DNA of 64,000 bases from Paenibacillus segetis (GTDB taxonomy: Bacteria > Bacillota > Bacilli > Paenibacillales > Paenibacillaceae). Of the stretch, positions 7,529 through 16,671 are shown piece after piece (within the stretch, counting starts at the first letter, position 1; each line of letters opens with the position of its first letter). Where the stretch lies: NCBI RefSeq assembly GCF_014639155.1, contig NZ_BMFT01000001.1, positions 682,001 through 746,000 on the forward strand, read 5' to 3'. The position numbers and the translations under genes are program-made. The notes beneath the pieces were generated by a model. It did not search any database, was not told the origin of the DNA, and worked only from the letters and a program-made list of their open reading frames with translations.

Positions 7529-8713
7529 GTGCAAGTGAAGTATCGGCCTACTCAAGCGGAAATTGATATCGATGCGTTACAGTCCAATTATTTGGCGTTT
7601 CGCAATAGACTGCCAAGAGAAATGAAACTTCTAGCATGCGTGAAAGCTAATGCTTACGGACACGGTGCAGTACCTATAGCAAGAGAATTGGAACGGTTTG
7701 GAGCGGATTATCTGAGCGTAGCTTTTTTGGAAGAAGCGTTGGAACTCCGGCAGGCTGGCATTACCATGCCAATTCTTGTTTTGGGATATACACCGGCTCA
7801 TGGCATTCGTACTGCATGGGAACACAACATTACGTTGAATGTGTTCAGCAAGGAGATTTTGGAGGCGATTCAGGCCCTCGATCCTTCGGAATTCCCTTAT
7901 AAGTTGAAGGTTCACATCAAGATCGACTCCGGTATGGGACGTATCGGTTTATTGCCAGGAGAAGAGGCAGTTGATTTCGTTCGCGATGCATTACAACTTC
8001 CGCATGTGGAAGTGGAAGGATTGTTTACCCACTTTGCAACAGCGGATGAAGAGAACAAAAGCTATACATTGGAGCAGTACCGACGTTTTCAGGAAGTGGT
8101 GAACGCGCTACGGGAGGAAGGAATTCATATCCCGATTATACATACGGGTAATAGCGCCATCGCCATTGATTTACCGGAGATATCTTGTCAAATGGTACGG
8201 ATCGGCATTGCAATATACGGTCTATATCCATCTAATGAAGTCTTATTCGATAAGGTAAAGTTAACTCCGGTCCTGTCCCTTAAAACGGAAGTGGTATTTG
8301 TTAAAAAACTTCCACCTCATTCCTCCATCAGTTATGGTGCGAGATATGTAACAGACCAGGAAGAAATAATCGCCACACTACCCATCGGGTATGCGGACGG
8401 ATATTCCCGGTTACTTGGTGGTAAGGCGCAAGTACTGATACGCGGTCGCCGCGTTCCTGTCGTTGGAACAATCTGCATGGACCAATGTATGGTTTCGCTA
8501 CAAGCTTTGGCTGAAGAAGCTGAAGACATTAAAGCCGGCGAGGAGGTTGTACTCATCGGCCAGCAGTCTGGCGGGGAAATTACTGCAGACGAACTGGCAT
8601 CCGCTATGGGAACTATCCACTATGAATTGATTTGCATGTTGGCTCATCGTGTAGTCCGAGTATATAAACGTACCGGTACACCTGATGTCCTAGTAAGCCC
8701 ACTTTTGTCTTAA
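7529..8713 (+). CDS. alr: Alanine racemase
   Basis: The 394-residue product is a full-length PLP-dependent alanine racemase that supplies D-alanine for peptidoglycan. The catalytic lysine is K39 in ACVKANAYGHG, and the second catalytic base is the tyrosine near residue 269 in SSISYGARY. The C-terminal beta domain keeps CMDQCMV. The start is a GTG with a GGAGAAGGTGA ribosome-binding site. It lies between ydcC and the ndoAI/ndoA toxin-antitoxin pair, the same order as in Bacillus subtilis, which supports a vegetative, housekeeping role rather than the sporulation-specific paralogue. Confidence 0.95.
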   Translation: MQVKYRPTQAEIDIDALQSNYLAFRNRLPREMKLLACVKANAYGHGAVPIARELERFGADYLSVAFLEEALELRQAGITMPILVLGYTPAHGIRTAWEHNITLNVFSKEILEAIQALDPSEFPYKLKVHIKIDSGMGRIGLLPGEEAVDFVRDALQLPHVEVEGLFTHFATADEENKSYTLEQYRRFQEVVNALREEGIHIPIIHTGNSAIAIDLPEISCQMVRIGIAIYGLYPSNEVLFDKVKLTPVLSLKTEVVFVKKLPPHSSISYGARYVTDQEEIIATLPIGYADGYSRLLGGKAQVLIRGRRVPVVGTICMDQCMVSLQALAEEAEDIKAGEEVVLIGQQSGGEITADELASAMGTIHYELICMLAHRVVRVYKRTGTPDVLVSPLLS

Positions 8714-8956
8714 ATACAGTAGCTGACAAAAAACTACAAATCTTTTCACTCTGTATGAAGGAATTCCTGTCTGGGTATCGAATGATAATACATGGAAATG
8801 TTCAGGTATATACTGCAATGTCATTTTTGTTTATAATGAAATGCAGCATACTTGATATACTGGCAGCATATATTTCTTTGTATAAATTTCCTTGAATAAT
8901 GATATACTGGATCACAAGGGACAGGGTTCGACAAGGTTTTGGGGGTGGAAGTTAGG

Positions 8957-9238
8957 ATGGCCAATTTGCATAACACCAAAAGGATTATGATCAGTTTGCC
9001 AGATCATCTTTTGCAGGAAGTGGATGGAATTGTTGCGATGGAGAATTCCAATCGTAGTGAGCTGATCAGGCAGGCCATGAAACTGTATCTGAATGAACGG
9101 AAGAAACGTTTCATCCGTGATTCAATGCAGCGTGGCTATATGGAGATGGCTAAGATTAACTTAACCATGGCTTCGGAGGCATTCCATGCGGAGGAAGATG
9201 CAGACATCACTCTAGACCGCCTAGTGAGCGGGGTGTAA
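8957..9238 (+). CDS. ndoAI: EndoAI antitoxin, ribbon-helix-helix protein
   Basis: The 93-residue protein starts at ATG 8957, seven bases after GGTGGA; an earlier in-frame start at 8939 is less well placed. The N-terminal KRIMISLPDHLLQEVDGIV strand-helix and the NRSELIRQAMKLYLNERKKR helix form a ribbon-helix-helix dimerisation and DNA-binding domain. The C-terminal MQRGYMEMAKINLTMASEAF region is strongly conserved in the Bacillus EndoAI family and wraps around the toxin. It overlaps transcriptionally with ndoA three bases downstream and presumably autoregulates the pair. A TATACT box lies near 8901, but with a poor -35. Confidence 0.92.
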   Translation: MANLHNTKRIMISLPDHLLQEVDGIVAMENSNRSELIRQAMKLYLNERKKRFIRDSMQRGYMEMAKINLTMASEAFHAEEDADITLDRLVSGV

Positions 9239-9241
9239 ACA

Positions 9242-9592
9242 TTGATTGTCAAGCGCGGTGACGTATTTTTTGCAGACCTTTCCCCTGTTGTGGGTTCAGA
9301 GCAGGGTGGGGTAAGACCAGTTCTTATCATCCAGAATGATATTGGTAATCGATTTAGCCCTACTGTTATAGTAGCTGCAATTACGGCTCAAATTCAAAAA
9401 GCAAAGCTTCCGACTCACGTCGAGATCGAAGCAGCGACGCACGGTTTTGATCGTGATTCCGTTATTTTATTGGAGCAGATTCGTACTATTGATAAACAAA
9501 GGCTAACTGATAAAATAACGCATTTGGATGATGAGACGATGAGAAAAGTAAACGACTCGCTGCTTATCAGTCTAGGTTTGATAGACTTTTAG
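9242..9592 (+). CDS. ndoA: EndoA/MazF-type mRNA interferase toxin
   Basis: The 116-residue protein is nearly identical in layout to Bacillus EndoA (NdoA), starting at a TTG codon only three bases after the antitoxin stop. The [23 protein letters not shown] start, RPVLIIQND and [22 protein letters not shown] segments are conserved. The catalytic Arg near residue 25 and Thr near residue 48 of the PemK fold are present. It cleaves single-stranded mRNA, in Bacillus at UACAU. The TTG start and the tight coupling keep toxin translation below that of the antitoxin. The pair is chromosomal and conserved in this position, so it is not a mark of transfer. Confidence 0.95.
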   Translation: MIVKRGDVFFADLSPVVGSEQGGVRPVLIIQNDIGNRFSPTVIVAAITAQIQKAKLPTHVEIEAATHGFDRDSVILLEQIRTIDKQRLTDKITHLDDETMRKVNDSLLISLGLIDF

Positions 9593-9625
9593 TTAACGAT
9601 AACCGGACTTCAAGGTCCGTTCTTT

Positions 9626-9661
9626 AGACACTCTGGATTTTTCGGAGTGTCTTTCTTTTCT
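9626..9661 (+). terminator. Terminator after ndoA
   Basis: AGACACTC pairs with GAGTGTCT across a short loop, followed by a long T-rich run. A weaker CGGAC/GTCCG hairpin lies just before it. Confidence 0.8.
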
Positions 9662-9700
9662 TTTTATAGAAAATATGATTACAGTTATATGAATACAGTT

Positions 9701-9749
9701 AGGAGACCCCTCCCTAAAGTCTAAGACGTTGTGAGGGGCCTCTTTTTTT
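9701..9749 (+). terminator. Second terminator-like hairpin, plus-strand oriented
   Basis: AGGAGACCCCTC pairs with GAGGGGCCTCTT and is followed by seven T residues on the plus strand. No plus-strand gene lies between it and the first terminator. It may back up ndoA termination or end a small RNA. Confidence 0.6.
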
Positions 9750-9787
9750 GAAATTGAGAGCTTGTGTTAATAGATGACATAGCTTGA

Positions 9788-10960
9788 TCAGTCAGTTCGT
9801 AGGGCATAAATAGGTCTAAGTTTAGCTGCCTTATTCGCAGGAATCATTCCAAAAACGATACCGATGAATAAGGAAAAACCAAAGGAGATAAGTACAATCG
9901 ATGAAGATACAGACGTCGTCATCGTACTGAAGTGACCAATCAAAGCGCTAAACCCATACCCGAGACCGACTCCGATCAGACCGCCAATTCCACTCAGGGC
10001 AGTGGATTCCACCAAAAATTGCAGGAGGATATCTCTTTTTCTAGCTCCGATAGCTTTTCGTACACCGATTTCACGAGTTCTTTCACTGACCGATACCAAC
10101 ATGATATTCATGATACCGATACCGCCGACTAATAGAGAAATGCCAGCAATACCTCCTAGTGCAACGGATAGCAATTGAGTTGTTGAATTTAATGTATCCA
10201 GCATCTCTTGGGAATTGAATATGGAATATGAATTCGTCGCATTAAGAAATTTTTTATTCAGAGCAGCTTCGAGGTCTGCTTTTACAGTGCTAATTTGATC
10301 AGGAGATACTACTTGTACTGTAATTGAACGGACTCCTCCAGACTGAAGGAAGCGTTCTGCTGTGTTAATAGGTATCAGTATCTTATCGTCATTAGATGCC
10401 GTCATGCTGGACCCTTTGGATTCAAGGAGACCGATGATTTTGAAGCTGGTACCATTCAGTTGAATGGTTTGGCCGACAGGATTGTCGGTTCCAAAGTACG
10501 TAGTCGCGGTCTCTGTTCCAATTAGAGCTACCTTCATACGATATTCGATATCTAAATCTACAATGTAACGACCCGATTGCACGTGGAAGTCCTGTACATC
10601 TTCGTAGCTAGGAGCAATCCCTTCAACCGATATCGTGTCATTTGTCGTTCCCCTTTTAGCAGTTACAGAGCCTGAAATCACGGGAGACACAGCTTCAACT
10701 CCGTCAATGTTGCCCAATTCCATTGCTTCTTCATAGGATAAGGATGTAGTGTTCCCACGCCCCATGATATTAACGGTGAGAAGGTTTGTACCTAGCCCCT
10801 CTAGACTTTTCGTGATAGAAGAGGTCGTTCCTTGCCCAACCGATACGAGAGTGATAACAGAGGATACCCCGATAATGATGCCAAGCATCGTAAGAAAAGA
10901 TCTGATTTTGCTGCCCATGATGCTCTTCCAAGACATCTTGATACTTTGGAGAATATTCAC
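9788..10960 (-). CDS. ABC transporter permease, MacB/FtsX type
   Basis: The 390-residue membrane protein has the MacB topology. It has a first transmembrane helix near residues 21-42 after the IKMSWKSIMGSKIRSFLTMLGI signature, a large extracytoplasmic MacB_PCD domain (about 45-260), then three helices of the FtsX domain containing ERTREIGVRKAIGARKRDI. Such permeases transmit ATPase motion to the outside rather than forming a simple channel, and they export peptides, antibiotics or lipids. It starts four bases inside the end of the ATPase gene (ATGA overlap) and is the last gene of a reverse-strand adaptor/ATPase/permease operon. The substrate is unknown. Confidence 0.9.
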   Translation of the reverse strand: MNILQSIKMSWKSIMGSKIRSFLTMLGIIIGVSSVITLVSVGQGTTSSITKSLEGLGTNLLTVNIMGRGNTTSLSYEEAMELGNIDGVEAVSPVISGSVTAKRGTTNDTISVEGIAPSYEDVQDFHVQSGRYIVDLDIEYRMKVALIGTETATTYFGTDNPVGQTIQLNGTSFKIIGLLESKGSSMTASNDDKILIPINTAERFLQSGGVRSITVQVVSPDQISTVKADLEAALNKKFLNATNSYSIFNSQEMLDTLNSTTQLLSVALGGIAGISLLVGGIGIMNIMLVSVSERTREIGVRKAIGARKRDILLQFLVESTALSGIGGLIGVGLGYGFSALIGHFSTMTTSVSSSIVLISFGFSLFIGIVFGMIPANKAAKLRPIYALRTD

Positions 10961-11658
10961 GCGTCATTCCCCCGGTCTTCAACGATCATTCCATCTTGAA
11001 TATGGATGATCCGTTTTGCTTGATCGGCAATGGAAAGGTCATGTGTAATGAGTACTATGGTATGTCCCAATTTATTTAGTTCTTTAATCTTTGCCATAAC
11101 TTCTGTGCCTGTCTTACTGTCTAATGCTCCAGTTGGCTCATCAGCTAACAAGATGGGAGGATTTCCGGCGATAGCCCGGGATATTGCTACACGTTGTTGC
11201 TGTCCCCCTGATAACTCTGAAGGTCGATGATGCATCCGATCCCCTAAGCCCATTAATTGCAATGCCTCTATAGCATTCTTTTTTCGTTCTTTGTAAGGTA
11301 CATTACGGTAAATGAGTGGGAGTTCCACATTTTCGTAGGCCGACAACTTAGGTAACAGATTGAATTGTTGAAATATAAAGCCGATTTTTTGGTTGCGAAT
11401 TTGCGCCAATTTATTGTCAGACAATTTTCTGATGTCCTGCCCGTCCAGTAGATAGGTGCCTTCATTTGCAATATCAAGACAACCCAGCATATTCATCAGT
11501 GTGCTCTTACCGGATCCGGAAGGGCCGATAATGGCTACAAACTCACCATGCTCAATGGTGAAGGAAACATTCTTAAGCACAGTCATCTCTTCACCCGCCA
11601 TAGTATACCCATGTCCTAAATCGTTCACTTGAATTAGTGGTAGGTTGGAAGTGAGCAT
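10957..11658 (-). CDS. ABC transporter ATP-binding protein, LolD/MacB type
   Basis: The 233-residue ATPase has Walker A GPSGSGKST (about residue 43-51), the Q-loop region FIFQQFNLLPKLSAYENVELP, the signature LSGGQQQRVAISRAI (about 148-162) and Walker B ILLADEPTGALD. This pattern, with the long stretch after the Q-loop, is typical of the LolD/MacB subfamily. The ATG overlaps the adaptor stop codon by one base (TAATG) and its own stop overlaps the permease start. All three proteins are therefore made in stoichiometric, coupled fashion. Confidence 0.93.
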   Translation of the reverse strand: MLTSNLPLIQVNDLGHGYTMAGEEMTVLKNVSFTIEHGEFVAIIGPSGSGKSTLMNMLGCLDIANEGTYLLDGQDIRKLSDNKLAQIRNQKIGFIFQQFNLLPKLSAYENVELPLIYRNVPYKERKKNAIEALQLMGLGDRMHHRPSELSGGQQQRVAISRAIAGNPPILLADEPTGALDSKTGTEVMAKIKELNKLGHTIVLITHDLSIADQAKRIIHIQDGMIVEDRGNDA

Positions 11659-12989
11659 TATCTGCCACCACTTCCGCGGAATCCGCCACCGCTTGGCATA
11701 CCGCCACCACTTGGCATACTACCACCGCTTGGCATTCCACCACCGCTGAAACCACCAAATCCGCTACCCATTTCACCTTGCTTGGATGTGGATGCATTTG
11801 TAGTAGAGGTAGGAGCTACTACCGTTGGGATTACAACCTCATCCCCTTCATTTAATCCACTCATAATTTCGATACTGCTTTCGTCATGGATACCAACTTC
11901 AACCTCTTTCATCTGACCGCCAAAATTATTGGGTCTCCCACTTCCGTTTCTACTTGAAGTGGTCGTAGATTTGTTGGTTCCTTCTGTACCGCCTTCCGCT
12001 GGCTTGGTTGCGACTTGACCATCCGTAGCTTTCGTGCCAGTGTCATTCCCTGTTTGGGTCGTTGGCAAGATAACGGAATATTTATCACCCATTTTTCGCA
12101 CGGTTTCAATAGGTAATGTGAGAGCATCCTTCTTTTCACTCACTATAATATTCGCTTCTGCAGACATTCCCACTCGAGCTCCAGTTGGGTTACTTAATTC
12201 GATGGTGACAGCAAATAAGGACACGCCATTTGAAGGCGTACCTTCATTAGCAATACTTGATACCTTCCCTTCAAAGGTTTGATCGGGAAGTGCGTCTAAA
12301 CTAATAGTTGCTGCCATTCCCAATGTAACACTGGGGATATCCAGTTCATCGACTGATATGTCTACACTCAGCTTTTGGTAATCATTGATGATGAACAATT
12401 CACTTCCATTACTAGCCCTTTCTCCAGCAGCAATGTTAACAGTTGTAATTGTACCGTCTATTGGAGAGGTTAACGGATCGGGTGGAATTTCTGCTTCCTT
12501 TAAAGAAGCGATGTCCCGTTCCGTACTTTTCATATTGAGTTCTTGTTTGGTTATCGACTTCTTAGTAGAATTAATCGTTTCCTCGGTAGCACCTTCCTGA
12601 ACCTGTCGTTTGTACTGTTCCTGTAAGTCAACCAGATCCAGTTGCTGTTGTTGGAGTGTACTTTCTTTAGAATAAAGGCTATCACTGTTATCAATAGCTT
12701 CAAAAGTAAGTAAGACTTGTCCTTTTTTTACTACATCGCCAGTAGTAACTAATACCTCTTTCACTTTTCCTTCGTCTTTGGTTCGAACTGTCTCTTGATT
12801 AGTGGATGTAACGGATCCGGATCCGGACACTTTAACAACAATGTCTTTTTTTACTACCTGTGTGGTATTTTGAACGGGTGCCAGGCTTACATCCTTTTTA
12901 CCAGAACTCGTAAGGATAAGGATAAGTATGAATGCAGCCGCGATCAAGATAATTAGACCAAGTCCAATCCAAAGCCACTTTTTCTTCAT
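11658..12989 (-). CDS. MacA/HlyD-family efflux adaptor (membrane fusion protein)
   Basis: I place the start at the ATG at 12989, with GGAG seven bases upstream, giving 443 residues. The N-terminus is a membrane anchor (KKKWLWIGLGLIILIAAAF), followed by a split lipoyl-like barrel (SGSGSVTSTNQETVRTKDEG and later SPIDGTITTVNIAAGERA). A coiled-coil hairpin of Gln/Glu-rich residues lies between the two halves (about 85-150), then a beta-barrel with DALPDQTFEGKVSSIA. The C-terminus is an unusual Gly/Ser/Met-rich tail built from repeats of MPSGG. In Gram-positives such adaptors couple MacB-like exporters to the wall region. It is the first gene of the operon and is divergent from the DUF4190 gene. 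Confidence 0.88.
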   Translation of the reverse strand: MKKKWLWIGLGLIILIAAAFILILILTSSGKKDVSLAPVQNTTQVVKKDIVVKVSGSGSVTSTNQETVRTKDEGKVKEVLVTTGDVVKKGQVLLTFEAIDNSDSLYSKESTLQQQQLDLVDLQEQYKRQVQEGATEETINSTKKSITKQELNMKSTERDIASLKEAEIPPDPLTSPIDGTITTVNIAAGERASNGSELFIINDYQKLSVDISVDELDIPSVTLGMAATISLDALPDQTFEGKVSSIANEGTPSNGVSLFAVTIELSNPTGARVGMSAEANIIVSEKKDALTLPIETVRKMGDKYSVILPTTQTGNDTGTKATDGQVATKPAEGGTEGTNKSTTTSSRNGSGRPNNFGGQMKEVEVGIHDESSIEIMSGLNEGDEVVIPTVVAPTSTTNASTSKQGEMGSGFGGFSGGGMPSGGSMPSGGGMPSGGGFRGSGGR

Positions 12990-13201
12990 TCCATCACTCC
13001 AACTTTCTGTGAAATTGTTTCCATCGCAGTAGAAACATGAATCATTATAATTTATCAAGATGAGTTGAAGATGAAGCTTGGCTGAACGTTAGCTGAAAGT
13101 TTTTCGCCTAATATTTGGGGACAATTCAATAAATTTAATTAATTTACGTTCTGTTATCTGTTATACTTAGAAATATTTATATCTGAGGAGGACCTCTCTG
13201 A

Positions 13202-13558
13202 ATGAATCAGAATTCTGAACAGCCTTATCAATATAGTACTTTTAATGATTACCCGCCAAACTATCCGCCAGCACCACCGAAGACGAACGGCAAATCTATA
13301 GCCTCACTTGTACTTGGTATATTGGGTATTGTGGTTCCGTACGGTGGATTCCTTTTGGGGATCTTAGCGATCATCTTCTCTAGTTTATCCTTTAAAAACA
13401 TTAAGCGGACCAATGAGCAAGGTAAGGGACTCGCCATTGCTGGACTCGTATGTGGAATCGTCGGCACTGTGCTGTGGGGTATTGTTATTCTACTAGTCAT
13501 TATCTTTGTGGTTGCTTTTTCTTCTTACGATAGTTATAACTCTTACACTAATTTTTAA
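13202..13558 (+). CDS. DUF4190-domain small membrane protein
   Basis: The 118-residue protein has a Pro/Tyr/Asn-rich N-terminal tail (YPPNYPPAPPKTNGKS) followed by two hydrophobic helices. These match the DUF4190 pattern: SIASLVLGILGIVVPYGGFLLGILAIIFS and GLAIAGLVCGIVGTVLW, with an intervening FKNIKRTNEQGKG loop. The family is widespread in Gram-positives and its function is unknown. It has a GAGGAGG ribosome-binding site ten bases before the ATG and appears to be monocistronic with its own terminator. Confidence 0.85.
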   Translation: MNQNSEQPYQYSTFNDYPPNYPPAPPKTNGKSIASLVLGILGIVVPYGGFLLGILAIIFSSLSFKNIKRTNEQGKGLAIAGLVCGIVGTVLWGIVILLVIIFVVAFSSYDSYNSYTNF

Positions 13559-13571
13559 ATTGAGGATCAAG

Positions 13572-13603
13572 AACACCGCTCCCCTTCCGGCGCGGTGTTT
13601 TGT
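13572..13603 (+). terminator. Terminator after the DUF4190 gene
   Basis: AACACCGC pairs with GCGGTGTT across a C/T-rich loop, followed by TTTTG. Confidence 0.75.
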
Positions 13604-13703
13604 CATTTTAACCGTTGAATGTCAAATTCGTTCTGCTGGAAATAGGAATCAAAGTTTGTGATAATAGAGGTAGCGACTTTATCAGTATGAAAGAGGGATA
13701 TCA

Positions 13704-15923
13704 TTGGCACAATTGGATGAGAACGTGGAAGTAGGTCAAGGTAAGCTAACGCCAGAGGTACTTGAACGGATTATTGTACAAATCTCTAAAGAGTTAAGCT
13801 TATCATTGAAACAAGTAAGAACAACAGTGGGATTGCTGGACGAAGGAAATACCATTCCTTTTATTGCTCGTTATCGTAAGGAAATGACGGGGGAACTCGA
13901 TGAGAACCAGCTCCGTGATATTGAGGAGCGTGTGCATTATCTTCGCAATTTGGAAGAACGCAAACGGGAAGTCATTCGCATCATTGCGGAACAGGACAAG
14001 TTGACGACAGAACTTGAATCTTCGATCAACAAAGCGGTGAAGCTTCAAGAGGTTGAGGATCTATACAGACCTTATCGTCAAAAGCGTAAGACGCGGGCTA
14101 GTGTGGCGAAGGAGAAGGGGCTAGAGCCCTTAGCTGTATGGGTGCTGTCGCAGCCGAAACAAGGTGATCCTTTGGCAGAAGCCGCGAAATTTGTGGATGC
14201 CGACAAAGGTGTGGAGACGGCGGACGATGCGCTGCAAGGGGCAATGGATATCATTGCGGAGCAAATTGCAGACGAAGCTCCCGTTCGGGCGTGGGTACGT
14301 CGATATACAATGGATCAGGGAACGATGATCTCCGAGGCGAAATCACCTGAGGAAGAATCCGTATACGAAATGTATTACAACTATCGTGAGCCTGCAAAAA
14401 AGATGCCACCGCACCGTATTCTCGCAATGAATCGTGGTGAACGCGAGAATGTGCTTAAAGTGACGCTGGAAGTAGAAGCTGAGCCTATACATCGATATAT
14501 TGCTAGCAGGTTTATTAAGGGCCAATCTTCTGTTGAAGCTCTTCTGCACACAGTCATAGCGGATGCTTATAAACGTTTAATTGCACCTTCTATAGAACGG
14601 GAAGTCAGAGGTGAATTGACGGAGAAAGCGGAGAATCAGGCGATTTCGATCTTTGCTGGTAATCTGCGTAGTCTCTTGCTGCAACCGCCAGTTCGAGGTA
14701 AGAATGTGCTGGGTGTTGACCCCGCTTATCGGACAGGCTGTAAACTTGCTGTCGTAGACGACACGGGCAAGCTACTGGAGGTAGCTGTCACTTATCCAAC
14801 GCCACCAAATAACAAGAAACAGGAAGCTGCGGCCAAGTTTAACGAACTGATTGATAAATATGCCGTAGAGCTTATTGTTATAGGTAATGGTACTGCATCA
14901 CGTGAGAGTGAACAGTTTGTGGCTGAAGTTATTGCCCAGCGGCAAGACAAAGAATTAGCTTATCTAATCGTTAATGAAGCTGGGGCTAGTGTGTATTCCG
15001 CCTCGAAATTAGCACAAGAAGAATTCCCAGATCTCGACGTTGCAGAGCGTAGCGCTGTATCCATTGCACGTAGAATACAGGATCCTTTGGCGGAACTCGT
15101 AAAAATTGAGCCTAAAGCGATTGGTGTAGGACAATATCAGCATGATGTAACTCAGAAGAACTTGGATGAAAGCCTCAAGACTGTAGTAGAGTCCGCCGTT
15201 AACCATGTTGGCGTTGACGTTAATACGGCATCACCTGCACTCTTATCTTACGTATCAGGTGTAAATGCAACAACGGCTAAGAATATTGTGAAGTTCCGTG
15301 AAGAGAACGGTAAATTCAAAAGTCGGAAGCAATTACAGAAAGTGCCTCGCCTTGGAGCGAAGACATTTGAACAATGTATTGGGTTTTTGCGGATTAGCGA
15401 GGGGGACTACCCGCTAGATCGTACACCGATTCACCCGGAATCGTACGATGTAGTGAATCGCCTGTTCCAAGAGCTGCGAGTAGAACTGTCACAGCTGGGA
15501 TCTAAGGAGCTTGCTGCGAAGCTTGCAGCGCTAGAGCCGGAGACACTGGCCGTGGAGCTAGGTGTTGGCCTGCCAACCCTGCGTGATATTTTGGACAGCT
15601 TGCAGCGTCCGGGGCGTGACCCGCGGGAGGAATTGCCATTACCCATTTTCCGTACAGATGTGCTAAAGATTGAAGATTTAGCTCCGGGGATGGAGCTACA
15701 AGGTACAGTGCGTAATGTAATCGACTTTGGGGCATTTGTTGATATTGGCATCAAGAACGATGGTCTGGTGCATATTTCTCAACTCAGTAATGGCTTTGTG
15801 AAGCATCCAATGGATATCGTATCCATCGGTGATAACGTCACGGTGTGGGTGCTGAGTGTCGACATTAACAAAGGACGCGTTGGGCTAACCATGCGTGATC
15901 CGGGCAAATCGGCTAATCAATAA
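13704..15923 (+). CDS. tex: Tex-family transcription/RNA-binding protein
   Basis: The 739-residue product matches the full Tex architecture. It has an N-terminal helical region (PFIARYRKEMTGELDENQLRDIEERV), a YqgF-like RNase H fold domain (GVDPAYRTGCKLAVVDDTGK, about residue 334-353), tandem helix-hairpin-helix motifs (about 510-562) and a C-terminal S1 domain (LQGTVRNVIDFGAFVDIGI, about 662-680). The S1 domain ends with the usual GRVGLTMRD. Tex binds nucleic acid and affects transcription fidelity and toxin expression in several species. The start is TTG with AGAGGG upstream. The order tex, cmpA, SprT-like matches Bacillus. Confidence 0.95.
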   Translation: MAQLDENVEVGQGKLTPEVLERIIVQISKELSLSLKQVRTTVGLLDEGNTIPFIARYRKEMTGELDENQLRDIEERVHYLRNLEERKREVIRIIAEQDKLTTELESSINKAVKLQEVEDLYRPYRQKRKTRASVAKEKGLEPLAVWVLSQPKQGDPLAEAAKFVDADKGVETADDALQGAMDIIAEQIADEAPVRAWVRRYTMDQGTMISEAKSPEEESVYEMYYNYREPAKKMPPHRILAMNRGERENVLKVTLEVEAEPIHRYIASRFIKGQSSVEALLHTVIADAYKRLIAPSIEREVRGELTEKAENQAISIFAGNLRSLLLQPPVRGKNVLGVDPAYRTGCKLAVVDDTGKLLEVAVTYPTPPNNKKQEAAAKFNELIDKYAVELIVIGNGTASRESEQFVAEVIAQRQDKELAYLIVNEAGASVYSASKLAQEEFPDLDVAERSAVSIARRIQDPLAELVKIEPKAIGVGQYQHDVTQKNLDESLKTVVESAVNHVGVDVNTASPALLSYVSGVNATTAKNIVKFREENGKFKSRKQLQKVPRLGAKTFEQCIGFLRISEGDYPLDRTPIHPESYDVVNRLFQELRVELSQLGSKELAAKLAALEPETLAVELGVGLPTLRDILDSLQRPGRDPREELPLPIFRTDVLKIEDLAPGMELQGTVRNVIDFGAFVDIGIKNDGLVHISQLSNGFVKHPMDIVSIGDNVTVWVLSVDINKGRVGLTMRDPGKSANQ

Positions 15924-15946
15924 CAATCGTATATTAAATAAACAAA

Positions 15947-15980
15947 GAAGCCGGACAGTAATTTACTGTCTGGCTTCGTT
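15947..15980 (+). terminator. Bidirectional terminator between tex and cmpA
   Basis: GAAGCCGGACAGTA pairs with TACTGTCTGGCTTC, with one G-U pair. The stem overlaps the last codons of the oppositely oriented cmpA gene, so the same DNA codes and terminates. Confidence 0.75.
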
Positions 15981-16094
15981 ATTGGTTTCACGGCGACTAT
16001 AATAGAAAAACCAACAATCATTAAGTAATCGAATCTGGCGGCGATCCCGCTTATTAAAGGCGTTCATGATTTGATTGCTAAGCCATTTAGGCAA
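15963..16094 (-). CDS. cmpA: Cortex morphogenetic protein CmpA
   Basis: A 43-residue reading frame starts at TTG 16094, with GAGGAGGAG seven to eight bases upstream on the reverse strand. The product begins PKWLSNQIMNAFNKRDRRQI and contains RLLNDCWFFYYSR, matching the tiny spore-specific protein CmpA of Bacillus. That protein inhibits cortex assembly until the coat is properly attached and is then removed by ClpXP. Its place beside tex and an SprT-like gene is also the Bacillus order. A CATATGTT box at 16131-16138 (reverse strand) could be a sporulation sigma -10. The final codons overlap the tex terminator, and the tail NNEARQ may be a local extension. Confidence 0.88.
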   Translation of the reverse strand: MPKWLSNQIMNAFNKRDRRQIRLLNDCWFFYYSRRETNNEARQ

Positions 16095-16189
16095 GAATAT
16101 CTCCTCCTCTGGCAATTCCCTGTGTACGATAACATATGGGCGGAAGCCGGAAAAAGTGCAAGTCTTAGCCTAAACATCTTTAATTGTAG

Positions 16190-16543
16190 TTATAGGGCTC
16201 CTTCTTCCTCGTACCATTGTTCCAATTGGGCTTGTAGGGCCCGGATTTCAGTCAGTAAGGAGATAAGGGGATAATTCTCCTCCTGGATCGCTGAGAAAGA
16301 TGACTCTAATTCATTAATATAATGAAGCCCATTAGTCATTTGATAAGATTCTTGCAAGAGCTCAAGCGAATCGCATTCGGCAATCGCCCGTGGCAATTCA
16401 GGAACCTGATCTGCTGTTAATTTCTCAATTTCCTTATTCAGACGTAAGTTTAAAGCACTTAATTGATAAGCGTATTCGCTGGGCATTTCCACGAAATTCA
16501 ATTCCTGGCCGTGTTGTAAAATAACGTATCTCATTAAAGGCAT
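16190..16543 (-). CDS. Conserved hypothetical acidic coiled-coil protein
   Basis: The 117-residue product is acidic and predicted to be largely helical, with heptad-like Leu spacing (LNLRLNKEIEKLTADQ and LLTEIRALQAQLEQWYEEE). There is no signal peptide or membrane helix. It starts at ATG 16543 after AAGGAG, eleven bases away; a second ATG three codons in is possible. I do not recognise a function. It lies between cmpA and the SprT-like gene on the opposite strand from the latter, and no catalytic motif is visible. Confidence 0.6.
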   Translation of the reverse strand: MPLMRYVILQHGQELNFVEMPSEYAYQLSALNLRLNKEIEKLTADQVPELPRAIAECDSLELLQESYQMTNGLHYINELESSFSAIQEENYPLISLLTEIRALQAQLEQWYEEEGAL

Positions 16544-16671
16544 GGTATATTAATCTCCTTTTCTATCATTCCTACTTGACAGTGTAGCGTAATGACAAGT
16601 TAAAATTCAAGTACATGGTCGAGGGAATAATGGTTAAAGGTTTATTTAGGTAAGAGAAAAGAGGGGATCAT

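Noticed and set aside
9242..9592. EndoA toxin pair considered as a mobile toxin-antitoxin module
   Set aside because: The position after alr is the conserved Bacillus-type chromosomal location, so it is a core locus and not evidence of transfer.
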